Source: Psychrobacter sp. P2G3 | GTDB taxonomy: Bacteria; Pseudomonadota; Gammaproteobacteria; Pseudomonadales; Moraxellaceae | DNA: 64,000 nt | Direction: 5' to 3' | Assembly (NCBI RefSeq): GCF_001593285.1 | Contig: NZ_CP012529.1 | Coordinates: 2,356,001-2,420,000 of the forward strand | Shown here: in pieces, positions 28,577-38,859 of the stretch | How the letters are laid out: the number at the start of each line of letters is the position of its first letter | How positions within the stretch are numbered: the stretch's first letter is position 1 | The notes under the pieces: model-generated | The model's input: the letters and a program-made list of their open reading frames with translations, nothing else | The model's database searches: none | What the model was told of the DNA's origin: nothing | Position numbers and translations under genes: made by a program

Positions 28577-29863
28577 TTAAACTGAAATTGTCTCAGCACC
28601 GCCCATAAATGGACGCAACACTTCTGGAATCGTGATACTACCATCCGCATTTTGATGATTTTCCATGACAGCCAATAAAGTACGACCAACTGCCAAGCCT
28701 GAACCATTTAGCGTATGCGCCAAACTAGTCTGCTTGCCGTCTTTGACCCGTGTGCCCATACGGCGTGCTTGGAAATCACCACAGTTAGAACAACTTGAGA
28801 TTTCGCGATAGGTCTCTTGGCTTGGTAACCATACTTCGATGTCATAAGTTTTTTGCGCGGCAAAGCCCATATCGCCAGTGCACAGTTTTACAGTACGGTA
28901 TGGCAGATTCAACTGCTGCAAGATATATTCAGCCTGTCCTGTCATCGCTTCAAGCAAGTCATCTGAATGCTCAGCGCTGGCAATATTGACCATCTCAACT
29001 TTTTCAAACTGATGCTGACGAATGAGACCACGAGTATCACGACCGTGCGAGCCGGCTTCACTACGGAAACAGGGTGTATGCGCGGTAAACTTTAACGGCA
29101 GCTCTTTGATATCTAAGCGCTCGCCGCGTACCAAATTGGTCATCGGTACTTCCGCCGTCGGAATGAGATAAAAATCCATATCATCATTATTCGTATGATT
29201 AGTAAGTTTAAACAAATCATCTTCAAACTTCGGTAACTGACCTGTGCCTTTTAAGCTTTCTGAATTGACGATATAAGGAACATACGTTTCAGTATAGCCG
29301 TACTTAATCGTATGAGTATTCAGCATAAACTGAATTAAGGCACGGTGCATTTGTGCCAACTGTCCTCTAAGCACGTTGAAGCGGCTACCAGTTAGTTTGG
29401 TTGCTGCTTCAAAGTCGAGCATACCGAGTGTCTCACCTATATGAGTATGGTCTTGAATCTCAAAGTCAAACTCGCGCGGCGTGCCCCATTTGCGCACTTC
29501 GACGTTATCATCTTCTGACGTACCCACTGGCACATCTGCTGCTGGAATATTGGGAATCTGCAAAGCCGCTTGGGTGATGCGCTCTTGTAAAGTGCGCAGC
29601 TCGTCTTCGGCCGTTTTAATCTCACCGCTGACACTTTGCATCTCAGCCAATAGCTCACTGGCATCTTCGCCCGATTTTTTTAGCGCGCCCACTTGCTTAG
29701 CACCAGCGTTACGGCGCGATTGCAACTCTTCGGTTTTGACTTGTAGCGATTTACGCTCATTTTCAATGGTTTGCCAGAACTCCATATCAAGCGTATAGCC
29801 ACGGGTGGCCAGCTGTTGCTGTAAGTCGCTTAAATCGCCGCGTAAGAGTTTCGGATCAATCAT
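28577..29863 (-). CDS. serS: Seryl-tRNA synthetase
   Basis: Charges tRNA-Ser with serine; 428 residues. The N-terminal part to about residue 110 is the charged two-helix coiled-coil arm that grips the long variable arm of tRNA-Ser. The class-II catalytic core follows, with [12 protein letters not shown], motif 2 around [27 protein letters not shown], and motif 3 near [20 protein letters not shown]. The start at 29863 fits the family N-terminus MIDPKLLR. It is monocistronic; its cognate tRNA-Ser(TGA) lies about 23 kb away. Confidence 0.97.
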   Translation of the reverse strand: MIDPKLLRGDLSDLQQQLATRGYTLDMEFWQTIENERKSLQVKTEELQSRRNAGAKQVGALKKSGEDASELLAEMQSVSGEIKTAEDELRTLQERITQAALQIPNIPAADVPVGTSEDDNVEVRKWGTPREFDFEIQDHTHIGETLGMLDFEAATKLTGSRFNVLRGQLAQMHRALIQFMLNTHTIKYGYTETYVPYIVNSESLKGTGQLPKFEDDLFKLTNHTNNDDMDFYLIPTAEVPMTNLVRGERLDIKELPLKFTAHTPCFRSEAGSHGRDTRGLIRQHQFEKVEMVNIASAEHSDDLLEAMTGQAEYILQQLNLPYRTVKLCTGDMGFAAQKTYDIEVWLPSQETYREISSCSNCGDFQARRMGTRVKDGKQTSLAHTLNGSGLAVGRTLLAVMENHQNADGSITIPEVLRPFMGGAETISV

Positions 29864-30532
29864 AATAGTTGCCTGTAACGCTGAGAGTGAGTAGAAGGTT
29901 TAAAAAAATTTTTAATATAATAAGTGGCCAGCTTAGATTTATAACAGAGCTTTATGCCTAGTTATGACATAGTTATAGTCTTGCTGTGACGCCATGCTTT
30001 TTATGACAAAATATTGTAGCCGCTATAATACCAAGACCCAGTAGATTTGACCATGTTTAGACCATTTTTTAACTAGGTTTTCAGGATTTTCTACCTCTAA
30101 TTTATAGCAACTACTTTTAGCTTAACGATACCCTTCAGCGCTCAATAATGTATGTCTTTTTGAATTAATGTATGCCTTTTTGAATTTTTAACCCTAAAGT
30201 CATACTAATTCCAAAATTTTGAGTGACAAAGACAACGAGGGGAAATACTACATGTAACGGATTAGGCTAGTTTGGCACAGCTAGTCGCATTTTTTGGAAC
30301 CGATATTAGCTTTCATAACTGATATTAACTCTAATAAGCGTCGTATATCTCTATTAATGTCATTAATATGGCATCTATAAGGGCACAGATATCCTTATAT
30401 GTTTCATTTAAGAGCACTTTTCGGTAAGATAAGCGCATACCTTTATTACACTTCCAGCCAACGACGGCGTAGCTGCTTACGTTTGGCGTTTTTAAACCCA
30501 ACACTTTTAATATAAGTATTTGAGAAACCTTT
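29864..30532. other. Divergent spacer with a 20-base tandem repeat
   Basis: 669 bases between serS and the YcxB-like gene. It holds two adjacent copies of AATGTATGyCTTTTTGAATT (30147-30166 and 30167-30186, one mismatch) but no credible gene or clear promoter boxes. Confidence 0.6.
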
Positions 30533-31192
30533 ATGGCCCTGTACCCCTACACGCTACAACCTGTCGCCTTAAATTTAACCGAGGCTGAATTCCATCAAGC
30601 ACAGTATGAGCTATTCGCCAGCGCTAGCCCCTCTTTCGGTTTAAAAAGCATCAAAATGAAAGAATGGATTATCATGGCAGTGGTCGTAATACTAGCAATT
30701 GTAGGGTTAGTCTTCGTAACAGGTTACTCGACGATTATTTTTTGGCTAATGCTGGTTGCGGTAGTGATTTATTTACTGGTTCGTACCCTTGGCTTTAAAT
30801 GGTATGTCAAAAGAGAATTTGAAAAACAAGTTGCTGATCAAGAGATGCCAGACGAGATGCGTCAGATGAAGTTGGGTGTGCAAAAACATGGTTTAGTCAT
30901 GGCAATGCCAACCAATCAGCCTGATTTGATGAACAATAATAAGATGCGTGGCATGCAAATGCGGGCTGGTACTACTCAACAAGCGGTTATTCCATGGACT
31001 GCGGTCAAAAGCTGGGATGAGACTGATGACTATATCTTTATGATGTTTGAAATGAAGGGTCAGCAAGGCAGTCAAATTGTACCTAAACGTTTGCAAGCGC
31101 AAAAATTCCCGATTGATACGGTACGTCAGCACCTGAAAGAAGTAGTTCCTGTAAAAGGTTTAAACCCTGAGAGCATTCAACCACCTTCATGA
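30533..31192 (+). CDS. YcxB-like membrane protein
   Basis: A 219-residue protein with two transmembrane segments (about 44-64 and 67-84) separated by a very short turn, then a soluble C-terminal domain. That domain includes IPWTAVKSWDETDDYIFMMFEMK and a C-terminal IVPKRLQAQKF, the pattern of the YcxB-like C-terminal domain, related to pleckstrin-like folds at membranes. The function is unknown. It stands alone; a hairpin GTCTCTTTATC / GATAAAGAGAC lies just after the stop. The ribosome-binding site is weak. Confidence 0.7.
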   Translation: MALYPYTLQPVALNLTEAEFHQAQYELFASASPSFGLKSIKMKEWIIMAVVVILAIVGLVFVTGYSTIIFWLMLVAVVIYLLVRTLGFKWYVKREFEKQVADQEMPDEMRQMKLGVQKHGLVMAMPTNQPDLMNNNKMRGMQMRAGTTQQAVIPWTAVKSWDETDDYIFMMFEMKGQQGSQIVPKRLQAQKFPIDTVRQHLKEVVPVKGLNPESIQPPS

Positions 31193-31202
31193 TAGTATTT
31201 AG

Positions 31203-31239
31203 GTCTCTTTATCTGTTTTACTTTAAATGATAAAGAGAC
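31203..31239 (+). terminator. Hairpin after the YcxB-like gene
   Basis: Eleven perfect pairs with a 15-base loop. Only a short, interrupted T stretch follows, so termination is likely but not certain. Confidence 0.5.
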
Positions 31240-31522
31240 TTGCTTAATAGTAAAGAGAGTTTCTTTAGAGTTTTACAAAACCAATCATAACATTATATTT
31301 ATTAAATTTAACTAATCCATTATGGTTTGCTATTATAATAGGCATCAAAAGTTAAAGCATCGTAGTTATTAGTGGTACCAGTCTTTTTCAGAATCTAGCC
31401 TCTTTCGTAATATCGTCGTTATATGTTCAGACTTTGGTACGATAAAGAAGGTAATCATAAGTAACGCGACTTGCTATACTCCTATTTTATAAAATCAACA
31501 CTCACATTATAAGGATAATATT
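31240..31522. other. Promoter region of dps
   Basis: No gene. A possible extended -10 element (TGC then TATACT, 31475-31480) lies about 40 bases upstream of the dps start. No clear -35 is present. Confidence 0.4.
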
Positions 31523-32008
31523 ATGAGTAATACTGATAACAGTACTAACCAGATTGGTCTAGAAAAAGCTGAAATGAGTCAAGTAATTGATAAATTAAAT
31601 GGTCTATTATCTAGCTATCATACTTTCTATATTAACGTCCGTGGTTACCACTGGAATGTTAAAGGCGAGCATTTCTTCTCATTACATCCTAAGTTTGAGG
31701 AGTTATACACTGCTCTACAATTACAGATTGATGAGATCGCTGAACGTATTCTAACCTTAGGTGGTACACCATTACATGCTTATAGCGATTTTTCACAGCA
31801 CACTAGCATCAAAGAAGACAAGAACGTTAAAGACGGTAACACCTGTGTAAAAGGTGTGGTGACTGGTCTGCAAATGCTTATTGAAGAGCAGCGTCAAGCT
31901 TCAGCACTAGCAGCAGAAAGCGATGACCAAGGTTCAGCCGACCTAGTTGATGCTTATGTACAAGAGCAAGAAAAACTAGTTTGGATGTATAACGCATTCT
32001 TAGGTTAA
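31523..32008 (+). CDS. dps: Dps family ferritin-like protein
   Basis: A 161-residue DNA-protecting protein that forms a 12-mer, stores iron and uses hydrogen peroxide at inter-subunit sites. Ferroxidase residues aligned by eye with E. coli Dps are H43 in YHWNVKG, H55 and E59 in HPKFEEL, and D70 and E74 in QIDEIAERILTLGG. The N-terminal tail is short and polar rather than lysine-rich, so DNA binding may be weaker than in E. coli. The ATG follows AAGGA. It is monocistronic and ends at a bidirectional terminator. Confidence 0.93.
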   Translation: MSNTDNSTNQIGLEKAEMSQVIDKLNGLLSSYHTFYINVRGYHWNVKGEHFFSLHPKFEELYTALQLQIDEIAERILTLGGTPLHAYSDFSQHTSIKEDKNVKDGNTCVKGVVTGLQMLIEEQRQASALAAESDDQGSADLVDAYVQEQEKLVWMYNAFLG

Positions 32009-32051
32009 TGATTAACTAGACTCTGCTAGTCATTACATCTAATCGTAAATA

Positions 32052-32081
32052 AAAAAAGCACCTATTATTAGGTGCTTTTTT
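32052..32081. terminator. Bidirectional terminator, dps / DUF2057
   Basis: Stem AAAAAAGCACCTA / TAGGTGCTTTTTT with a TTAT loop, between convergent genes. Confidence 0.9.
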
Positions 32082-32122
32082 ATTACTCAGATATCGTTAA
32101 CTAATACTATAAAAACAGATGG

Positions 32123-32833
32123 TTACTGTTGAATCCATTGGCGCATTTTCTCACGTTCAGCAGGCGTTGCATTAAGCCAAATTTGCATAAAGCTATCAAG
32201 GGTATTCGCAGACTGAGTGCTAGAGCTTACCGTACCAGTGTTTACCTTAGGCTGGGTTATTACAGTTTGCTGCCCAGTAGTTGAAGTCGGCTGCTCTAAT
32301 GCAGCAATAGCGCGCTGGTTCTGTAGTTCGGCATCACTGCTACCACCAAACACACCGCCTAGAGCTTTACCTATACCTGATAGCAAGCCACCTTGATTTC
32401 CACCGATGCTTTGCTGACTGGCGATAACCCTATTGTCCTGTTGTACTGCTAGCGTTGGACGTTCAGCATATTCTTTGGCAGCTTTATACTCTTCTGGTTG
32501 ATTAGGCATAGTCAAACGATAGGTTTGATTGTCTGCCAGTTCCGCCGTTACGCTGATATTCCCTGAACGCAAATAGTCATGCTCATCACGAGGCAAATCA
32601 TATAAACGGTCATATTTAGCAGTAATGGCATGTTGACCAGGCTGCAAAGTAAACGTTTTAGTTAAAGGCTGAAAGGCACTTTGTTTAACTTCCTGCCCAT
32701 TAATAGCGGTCACTTTAATATGGTCATCGACGAGCAAAGTAACGGCTGCATGTGAAAGCATAGACACTGAACCTGCGCCAATTAAGAGCGTGCTGATTGT
32801 CAGTTTTTTAAGCAAAGAGGCAGAGATTTTCAT
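32123..32833 (-). CDS. DUF2057 (YccT-like) exported protein
   Basis: A 236-residue exported protein. A signal peptide of about 29 residues ends in SHA, followed by the DUF2057 pattern: VTLLVDDHIKVTAINGQEV, LQPGQHAITAKYDRLYDL, and a beta-rich segment ending in YRLTMP. The remaining C-terminal half is Gln/Ser/Thr-rich and probably disordered, ending with a helical NATPAEREKMRQWIQQ. E. coli YccT (CsgI) affects curli assembly; the role here is unknown. It lies just downstream of hda, 85 bases after its stop. Confidence 0.75.
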   Translation of the reverse strand: MKISASLLKKLTISTLLIGAGSVSMLSHAAVTLLVDDHIKVTAINGQEVKQSAFQPLTKTFTLQPGQHAITAKYDRLYDLPRDEHDYLRSGNISVTAELADNQTYRLTMPNQPEEYKAAKEYAERPTLAVQQDNRVIASQQSIGGNQGGLLSGIGKALGGVFGGSSDAELQNQRAIAALEQPTSTTGQQTVITQPKVNTGTVSSSTQSANTLDSFMQIWLNATPAEREKMRQWIQQ

Positions 32834-32918
32834 AAGATATCCTATCCATGATAAAAAATTTGGTAAAAAAATTAAAGGTTAGAGCATTGAGCTATTTATC
32901 TTCAATAAGTGTCAGCAG

Positions 32919-33722
32919 CTAAAAATCCAGTGGTATTGTATGGTTGTCATTACTTGCTGCTTCATCATCTTTTTGGGTTTCTTGAGCGATATCAGCAAGC
33001 TCTGCCGCGAGCGTTTGTTCATCAATAGTACGCAATGCATCGCTTATCACTGCTTTAGATATATTACTACGTCCAAGATTAGAAAACATCGGCTGAATAT
33101 AGTTGAGCACCTCCATCATTGCCCCGATACGATGCGGTCCTTCGGTCAGCAGATGCTCAATAATACGCTCATCAAATTGCCAACCACGCCGACGTAAAAT
33201 AGACTGTAATAATGCTTTACGGTCTGCTAGGTCATGACCATTGGGTACTTTGAAAGTGGGTGCTTGTGCTAAACGAGTCAGCAGATCAGTCAGCTGAAAC
33301 GGCAATTCACTGGCTGGTCTATTGGCAGCAAATAGTAACTGGCGCTGCCCTTCACGGCTGCGGTTTATCAAATGAAACAAGGCTTCTTGCCATTGAGCGC
33401 TATGTTCCAACACTTCTAAATCATCAATGGCGATAAGATCAAAGTTCTCTAAGGATGACAGTACGTGGACATCGGTATGAATCAACTCATTAAGTGATAA
33501 ACAAATTGCTGACTTATCCATCTCAATGAATGACTCACAAATAGCCGATAGCAAATGAGACTTACCAGTAGCAGGGCTACCGAATAGGTACAGCTGGCCT
33601 ATCAGGCCGACATGTAGCTGCCGCACTGCATCAATAATCGACATCCAACCTGGACCAGCAAAGTCGCTGAGACTCGCATCGTGCTTAATGTCCAGATTGA
33701 GACTTAGCTGTGCTTCTGCCAT
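32919..33722 (-). CDS. hda: DnaA inactivator Hda-type AAA+ protein
   Basis: DnaA-like ATPase that, with the sliding clamp, promotes hydrolysis of DnaA-bound ATP to limit initiation. QLSLNL at residues 5-10 is the clamp-binding peptide expected at the Hda N-terminus. Walker A GSPATGKS lies at 48-55, Walker B in LIAIDDLEVL, and sensor/arginine-finger region NRPASELPFQLTDLLTRLA follows. It is 267 residues, slightly longer than E. coli Hda (about 233), with an acidic tail. It is downstream of perM on the same strand, the usual gammaproteobacterial arrangement opposite purMN. Confidence 0.88.
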   Translation of the reverse strand: MAEAQLSLNLDIKHDASLSDFAGPGWMSIIDAVRQLHVGLIGQLYLFGSPATGKSHLLSAICESFIEMDKSAICLSLNELIHTDVHVLSSLENFDLIAIDDLEVLEHSAQWQEALFHLINRSREGQRQLLFAANRPASELPFQLTDLLTRLAQAPTFKVPNGHDLADRKALLQSILRRRGWQFDERIIEHLLTEGPHRIGAMMEVLNYIQPMFSNLGRSNISKAVISDALRTIDEQTLAAELADIAQETQKDDEAASNDNHTIPLDF

Positions 33723-34096
33723 GAATCATCAACTCGTTTTGCATAGCGCAATGTAAAGAAAAAATTAATTTGTTGAACAATCTTCTTTAAACTGGCTTAA
33801 ATACTGCGTGACATAAATTTTTTGGTATTGGCATGTAGTTTTCTTAACTTACATTTTTTTGTTATCCAACAGTTCTCTCGTTCAGTAATAAATTAACTAA
33901 ATGCTTTATTAAAAAAGACCTTTGTCAAAATTAACCGAAACGAGCAACTGCTATAGTTAATACTGCGCCTATATATAACATATTTACAAAATGACTGACA
34001 AGTCTTTTACTTACTAAGCCTGATTAACTGCTATTCGTCAATCTAACATTTAACAACTGCTGCTTGTCTGATCTATCGCCTTCAATCTTAACTTAC
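33723..34096. other. Spacer between hda and perM
   Basis: AT-rich with no gene, repeat or hairpin that I could support. Hda may have its own promoter here. Confidence 0.4.
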
Positions 34097-35203
34097 TTAT
34101 CTTTCTTCAAATAAATTTAGTTGTTTACGACCCTTATAAAAGTCGGTAGAGCGATAATAATTATAGAGATGTCGAAACAGTACGTTAAGTACAGCGGATA
34201 CAGGCAAGGCAATCAACATACCGACGAAACCTAGTAAGCTTGCGCCTGCCAATACAGAAAAAATAACCCATAACGGTGAAAGCCCGATTTTATCACCCAA
34301 CAGGAGTGGCTGTAACACGTATCCTTCGGCCGCTTGTCCTACTAAAAACGCACCAACGATTAGAGACAGATAAGTCCAATTTAGACCAAATTGGAACAGA
34401 CAAGCAATAACGGCGGCTATGAAACCAAGTCCAAAACCTAAATACGGTACAAAACTCGCAACACCTGCAACCATACCAATAATTAGTCCAAGTTCAAGCC
34501 CAATCAGTTGTAATTGCACAGCATAAATAATCCCTAACAGCACCATGACCAGTAATTGACCTTTAATGAAAGCCATTAATGCACGGTCACACTCTTGGGC
34601 GATGCCAATGACTGTTTTGCAGTAGGCAGTAGGAATAGCCACTTTCCAGCTAAGCAGACGTTTGTCCCAATTAAATAAGAAATAAAACGTCAGAATGGGT
34701 ACTAGCACAATCAGTCCGGCATTATTAATAAAGTTCATACTTGAGGCAAGTATTTGGCTCATCCATGTACTGGCGTCTGAGAATCTATAATGCGTCTGCA
34801 TATAATCTACTAAGGTTTCGGACAAACCCTTTGCCTCTAACTCTGGCAGACGAACGGGGCTATTATTAGTAAACCATTCACGTACCACTTCATCATACCA
34901 GCTTAGAATTTTGGGCAAATATTCCCAAGCGGCTTGCAGCTGATGCCACAACGTTGGCACAATCCACCAGAGTAGCAACACCATACTGAAGGTCAGTGCT
35001 GAATAGACGACAATAATGGCTATCCAGCGTCTAACATACCTTGATAAGCGTTTGACCAGTGGATTAAGTAAATAAGCCAGTATGAATGCAATAACGAACG
35101 GTATAATGACCGGCATCATCAAATACAATAAAAATAGGGTTACAACAATAGCAACGACAATAAATAAGCGCCGAAAAAAAGGATCTATTGGTTGATTTAT
35201 CAT
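34097..35203 (-). CDS. perM: AI-2E family (PerM) membrane protein
   Basis: Polytopic inner-membrane protein, about 368 residues, with some eight hydrophobic segments in the AI-2E/PerM layout: two at the N-terminus, a large loop (about 80-155), then a run to the C-terminus. Visible signatures are PFVIAFILAYLLNPLV and the C-terminal SLIVGAFLVGQAAEGYVLQPLLLGDKIGLSPLWVIFSVLAGASLLGFVGMLIALPVSAVL, given here as its start and end. The substrate is unknown. I chose the ATG at 35203, as AGGA lies nine bases upstream; a TTG at 35212 would abut that site. Confidence 0.87.
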   Translation of the reverse strand: MINQPIDPFFRRLFIVVAIVVTLFLLYLMMPVIIPFVIAFILAYLLNPLVKRLSRYVRRWIAIIVVYSALTFSMVLLLWWIVPTLWHQLQAAWEYLPKILSWYDEVVREWFTNNSPVRLPELEAKGLSETLVDYMQTHYRFSDASTWMSQILASSMNFINNAGLIVLVPILTFYFLFNWDKRLLSWKVAIPTAYCKTVIGIAQECDRALMAFIKGQLLVMVLLGIIYAVQLQLIGLELGLIIGMVAGVASFVPYLGFGLGFIAAVIACLFQFGLNWTYLSLIVGAFLVGQAAEGYVLQPLLLGDKIGLSPLWVIFSVLAGASLLGFVGMLIALPVSAVLNVLFRHLYNYYRSTDFYKGRKQLNLFEER

Positions 35204-35429
35204 TAAGGGCAATCCTACGATTAAGCTGATTTGAGATGATGACGTTACTAGAGCTGGTCATATAAGTTATTAAATGACTTTCCTATAATAGTAATCATTA
35301 GTACGGTAATTTTACAATTACTTTGGCGCTTTATTATCGCAGAGTACAGTAAAAAATCAGTCATTTTTTGTGTCTTGGTTTTTTATTTGCCGCTTATAGC
35401 AAATCTTGGTCAAATATTGGCAAGTTGCT

Positions 35430-35459
35430 TTGCGAGTGTGGCCTGTTTTTGGGTATAAT
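35430..35459 (+). promoter_or_regulatory. Sigma-70 promoter for purMN
   Basis: Perfect TATAAT at 35454-35459 with TTGCGA at 35430-35435 and an 18-base spacer. The rest of the 354-base divergent spacer (35204-35557) shows no gene and no evident operator palindrome. Confidence 0.6.
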
Positions 35460-35557
35460 GCGCGCACCACATTCAAATTTTATAATACTAACTTCAATTA
35501 TTCATTGTAATGAATAACTTCAACTATTAATTCCAATTATCTATCCCCAACTGTGAG

Positions 35558-36613
35558 ATGACTATGAGTGACAAGCCTTCTTTAAGCTACAAAGATGCCG
35601 GCGTTGATATTGATGCAGGCGATGCACTGGTTCAACGAATCAAGTCCGTAGCAAAAGCCACTACTCGCCCTGAAGTTGTGGGTGGACTTGGCGGTTTTGG
35701 CGCCCTATGTCGTATTCCGACAGGTTACACCTCTCCTCTACTCGTATCTGGTACTGACGGCGTTGGTACTAAGCTTAAGTTGGCACTACAACTAAATCGT
35801 CACGACACTATTGGCATTGATTTGGTGGCGATGTGCGTTAATGATCTATTGGTTTGCGGTGCAGAACCATTGTTCTTTTTAGATTACTATGCAACGGGTA
35901 AACTCGATGTCGATGTTGCTGCTACCGTCGTGACTGGTATTGGTGATGGTTGTAAACTTGCCAATTGTGCCCTTATCGGCGGTGAAACGGCTGAAATGCC
36001 AGGCATGTACCAAGACAACGATTATGATTTAGCTGGATTCTGTGTGGGCGTGGTTGAAGAAAGCGAGGTTATCACTGGTGAAAATGTCGCAGAAGGCGAT
36101 GTTCTAATCGCTCTTGCTTCAAGCGGCGCGCATTCTAACGGCTATTCGTTAGTACGTAAAGTTATCGAAGTCAGCGGTATTGATGTTACTAGCAGCAATG
36201 AGCAGCTAGATGGGCAGCCTATTCAAGATGCGCTAATGGCACCTACTCGTATTTATGTAAAAGCGATTAAAGCTCTGCAGGATACCCTTGGTAGCTCCGC
36301 ACTGCATGCCATGTCACATATCACTGGTGGCGGCTTAACGGATAACTTGCCACGCGTATTACCGGATAATTTAGCCGCTAGCATCGATACCAATAGCTGG
36401 CAGTTCTCAGAGCTATTCACTTGGCTACAAACTGAGGGCAATATCGAGCAAAGTGAGATGTACCGCACCTTTAACTGCGGTGTTGGCTTTGTTATCGTTG
36501 TGCCTAAAGATAAAGCTGAAGCGGCGATTAAAACTTTGAATGATGCTGGCGAAAAAGCATGGCAACTAGGTGAGATGGTTAATCGTGAAGCGGATGCAGT
36601 GGTGTACCGTTAA
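35558..36613 (+). CDS. purM: Phosphoribosylformylglycinamidine cyclo-ligase (AIR synthetase)
   Basis: Fifth step of purine synthesis: ATP-dependent closure of FGAM to AIR. The 351-residue length is normal. [17 protein letters not shown] begins the protein, and the ATP-site stretch [11 protein letters not shown] and [13 protein letters not shown] are diagnostic. The C-terminal half has [15 protein letters not shown] and [16 protein letters not shown]. The start could be the ATG at 35558 or 35564, and neither has a strong ribosome site. It is translationally coupled to purN by a one-base overlap. Confidence 0.97.
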   Translation: MTMSDKPSLSYKDAGVDIDAGDALVQRIKSVAKATTRPEVVGGLGGFGALCRIPTGYTSPLLVSGTDGVGTKLKLALQLNRHDTIGIDLVAMCVNDLLVCGAEPLFFLDYYATGKLDVDVAATVVTGIGDGCKLANCALIGGETAEMPGMYQDNDYDLAGFCVGVVEESEVITGENVAEGDVLIALASSGAHSNGYSLVRKVIEVSGIDVTSSNEQLDGQPIQDALMAPTRIYVKAIKALQDTLGSSALHAMSHITGGGLTDNLPRVLPDNLAASIDTNSWQFSELFTWLQTEGNIEQSEMYRTFNCGVGFVIVVPKDKAEAAIKTLNDAGEKAWQLGEMVNREADAVVYR

Positions 36614-37338
36614 TGTCAGTATCGCCAATATCAGATGATAATCTACAAAGCACTTCTAAAAGTATCGCAAAAGTATCGGCTAAACCTTTACGCATTGCAG
36701 TATTGGTGTCAGGCAGTGGTAGCAATCTACAAGTATTAATAGATGCTATGCAAGCAGGTGCGCTACCGATTGAGATAGTCGGTGTCATTAGTAATCGTGA
36801 GGATGCTTATGCCATCACACGTGCGCAAGATGCCGCTATTCCAGTAGAAGTATTGTCGCACGTTGCTAATGGCAAACGCATGGGAATCAAAACTTTTGAG
36901 AGTCATGCTAATGCTCAACTGGTAGAATGGCAAGCAGATTTGATTGTATTAGCTGGTTTTATGCGGGTATTGAGTGCAGATTTTATCGATAACGCACCAG
37001 CACCGATGATTAACCTACACCCTTCTCTATTACCTGTTTATAAAGGGCTAGATACTCACCAGCGTGCCATACAAGCAGGTGAACGTCATCATGGCTGTAG
37101 TATTCATGTCGTCACTGCTGAGCTCGATGCGGGCGCTGTTTTGACCCAAGCTTTATTAGATGTCAATCAAAAAGATACGGCGGATTGTCTACAAACGCGA
37201 GTGCAAAAGCTTGAGCATCAGCTATTGCCTTGGACAATTTTGTTATTAGCTAAAGGTGTAATCAACCTGAATAGTCAGGGCAAAGAAACTTTTTCTATGT
37301 TACCCACCTTACCTTTAAAGCTTTATTTAAACAGTTAA
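36613..37338 (+). CDS. purN: Phosphoribosylglycinamide formyltransferase 1
   Basis: Transfers formyl from 10-formyltetrahydrofolate to GAR, the third step of purine synthesis. The catalytic region is IVLAGFMRVLSADFI and NLHPSLLP, followed by GLDTHQRAIQAGERHHGCSIHVV, which contains the conserved histidine and leads to the LDAGAVL aspartate. At 241 residues it is longer than E. coli PurN (about 212). The excess is a polar N-terminus of about 27 residues before IAVLVSGSGSNLQ. The start overlaps the purM stop (TAATG). Confidence 0.96.
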   Translation: MSVSPISDDNLQSTSKSIAKVSAKPLRIAVLVSGSGSNLQVLIDAMQAGALPIEIVGVISNREDAYAITRAQDAAIPVEVLSHVANGKRMGIKTFESHANAQLVEWQADLIVLAGFMRVLSADFIDNAPAPMINLHPSLLPVYKGLDTHQRAIQAGERHHGCSIHVVTAELDAGAVLTQALLDVNQKDTADCLQTRVQKLEHQLLPWTILLLAKGVINLNSQGKETFSMLPTLPLKLYLNS

Positions 37339-37392
37339 TGCAATGGCAAGAAGTAAAGAAAAATATTAATCATTTAAAACTATCGACCACAA

Positions 37393-37431
37393 AAAAGCCC
37401 AGTCACTCAATTTATGAATGACTGGGCTTTT
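37393..37431. terminator. Bidirectional terminator, purN / Sad-like gene
   Basis: Thirteen-pair stem AAAAGCCCAGTCA / TGACTGGGCTTTT between convergent genes. Confidence 0.9.
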
Positions 37432-37479
37432 CGTTATCCAATATTTAAAGTGTCGTAACTTCAAAATCTGTACGTGTTC

Positions 37480-38859
37480 TTAACTGTTATGAACATGGAC
37501 ACCTTTGATGTTTACGAATTCTTTAATACCGAAACCACCATGCTCGCGACCATGACCCGAGTTTTTCACACCACCAAAAGGTAATGCTGGATTTGCGAGG
37601 CCATAACCATTGATATAGACCATACCCGTATCAAACTGTTCATTGGCTAGACGTATAGCTTTGTCTTCATCTTTAGAGAAGATAGCGCCACCTAAGCCAT
37701 AACGGCTGTCGTTAGCAATACGTAATGCATCGTCTTGATCTTTAGCACGTATCAGCGATGCTACTGGACCAAATAGCTCATCATCATAAGCTGGTTGACC
37801 TTTTTCAACATTTTCCAAAATAGTCGCTGGATAGAAGCTACCTTTACCTTCTGGTAATTTACCACCAACAGATATAGTAGCGCCTTTGCTTACGCTCTCT
37901 TCCACTTGTTCATGCAATTTTTCTTGCAGATCTTTGCGGGCTAATGGACCAAGATCCGAGCTGTCGTCCATTGGGTCGCCTGCTTTTTTACTTGCAAACT
38001 CTTCAACGATACGCTTACGGAACTCATCATATAAACTGTCGACAACGATAAAGCGCTTTGCAGCAACACAAGTTTCGCCATTATTTATCAGACGCGCTAG
38101 AGTACAAGTTTGTACTGCAAGCTCTAGGTCAGCATCCTCTAAAACGATAAATGCGTCATTCGAGCCCAACTCTAGGACTGCTTTTTTGATTGCTTTTGCT
38201 GCTTGCTGACCGACGATGCTACCTGCACCATCACTACCAGTAAGCGTCACACCGCGTACTTTATCATTACCAATTAACTTTTCTGACTGATCATGATCGA
38301 TTAGAATAGTACGGAACAAATCGTTCGGTAAGTCAGACTCATGGAATATTTTTTCAATTAATAAGCCAGAACCAGTCACGTTTGCTGCATGCTTAAGCAG
38401 AACGCTATTACCTGCCATCAAATTGACTATGGTATAACGGAACACTTGATAAGCTGGGAAATTCCAAGGCTGCATACCATAAATAACACCAATGGGCTGA
38501 TAAGTGACAATACCTTTTTTGAGACCTTCGATGTCACGTTCATCATCAGCAAGCGCGGCCACACCCTTCTCTGCGGTGTAATCACAAATCGCTTTACATA
38601 GATCAATTTCTTGTAGACTCTGACTATAAAGTTTACCGCGCTCTTCAGTCATAAGACGAGATAGCTCCTCTTTGTACTTCATCAAGGTCTCGCCAATAGA
38701 ATTAATAACCTTCGCACGCTCTTCATGGCTAGTTTTACGCCATTCTAGAAATGCTTGATGCGAGGCTTCAACAATGTTGTTAACCTCATCATTACTCATA
38801 TAGTTATATTCTTTAATGTCTTCGCCTGTTGCTGGGTTTACAGTAGTAATATCTGCCAT
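37480..38859 (-). CDS. Aldehyde dehydrogenase, succinate-semialdehyde type (Sad-like)
   Basis: A 459-residue NAD(P)-dependent aldehyde dehydrogenase. PWNFPAYQ is near 131-138, the general base is E230 in LELGSNDAF, and the nucleophile is C264 in NNGETCVAAKR. The short length and the LGSNDAF (rather than LGGKSPN) context match the E. coli Sad/YneI group that oxidises succinate semialdehyde. Substrate is therefore inferred. No gabT or gabP is adjacent. The ATG follows AAGGT. It reads away from the LysR gene on the same strand, separated by a terminator, so co-transcription is unlikely. Confidence 0.82.
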   Translation of the reverse strand: MADITTVNPATGEDIKEYNYMSNDEVNNIVEASHQAFLEWRKTSHEERAKVINSIGETLMKYKEELSRLMTEERGKLYSQSLQEIDLCKAICDYTAEKGVAALADDERDIEGLKKGIVTYQPIGVIYGMQPWNFPAYQVFRYTIVNLMAGNSVLLKHAANVTGSGLLIEKIFHESDLPNDLFRTILIDHDQSEKLIGNDKVRGVTLTGSDGAGSIVGQQAAKAIKKAVLELGSNDAFIVLEDADLELAVQTCTLARLINNGETCVAAKRFIVVDSLYDEFRKRIVEEFASKKAGDPMDDSSDLGPLARKDLQEKLHEQVEESVSKGATISVGGKLPEGKGSFYPATILENVEKGQPAYDDELFGPVASLIRAKDQDDALRIANDSRYGLGGAIFSKDEDKAIRLANEQFDTGMVYINGYGLANPALPFGGVKNSGHGREHGGFGIKEFVNIKGVHVHNS

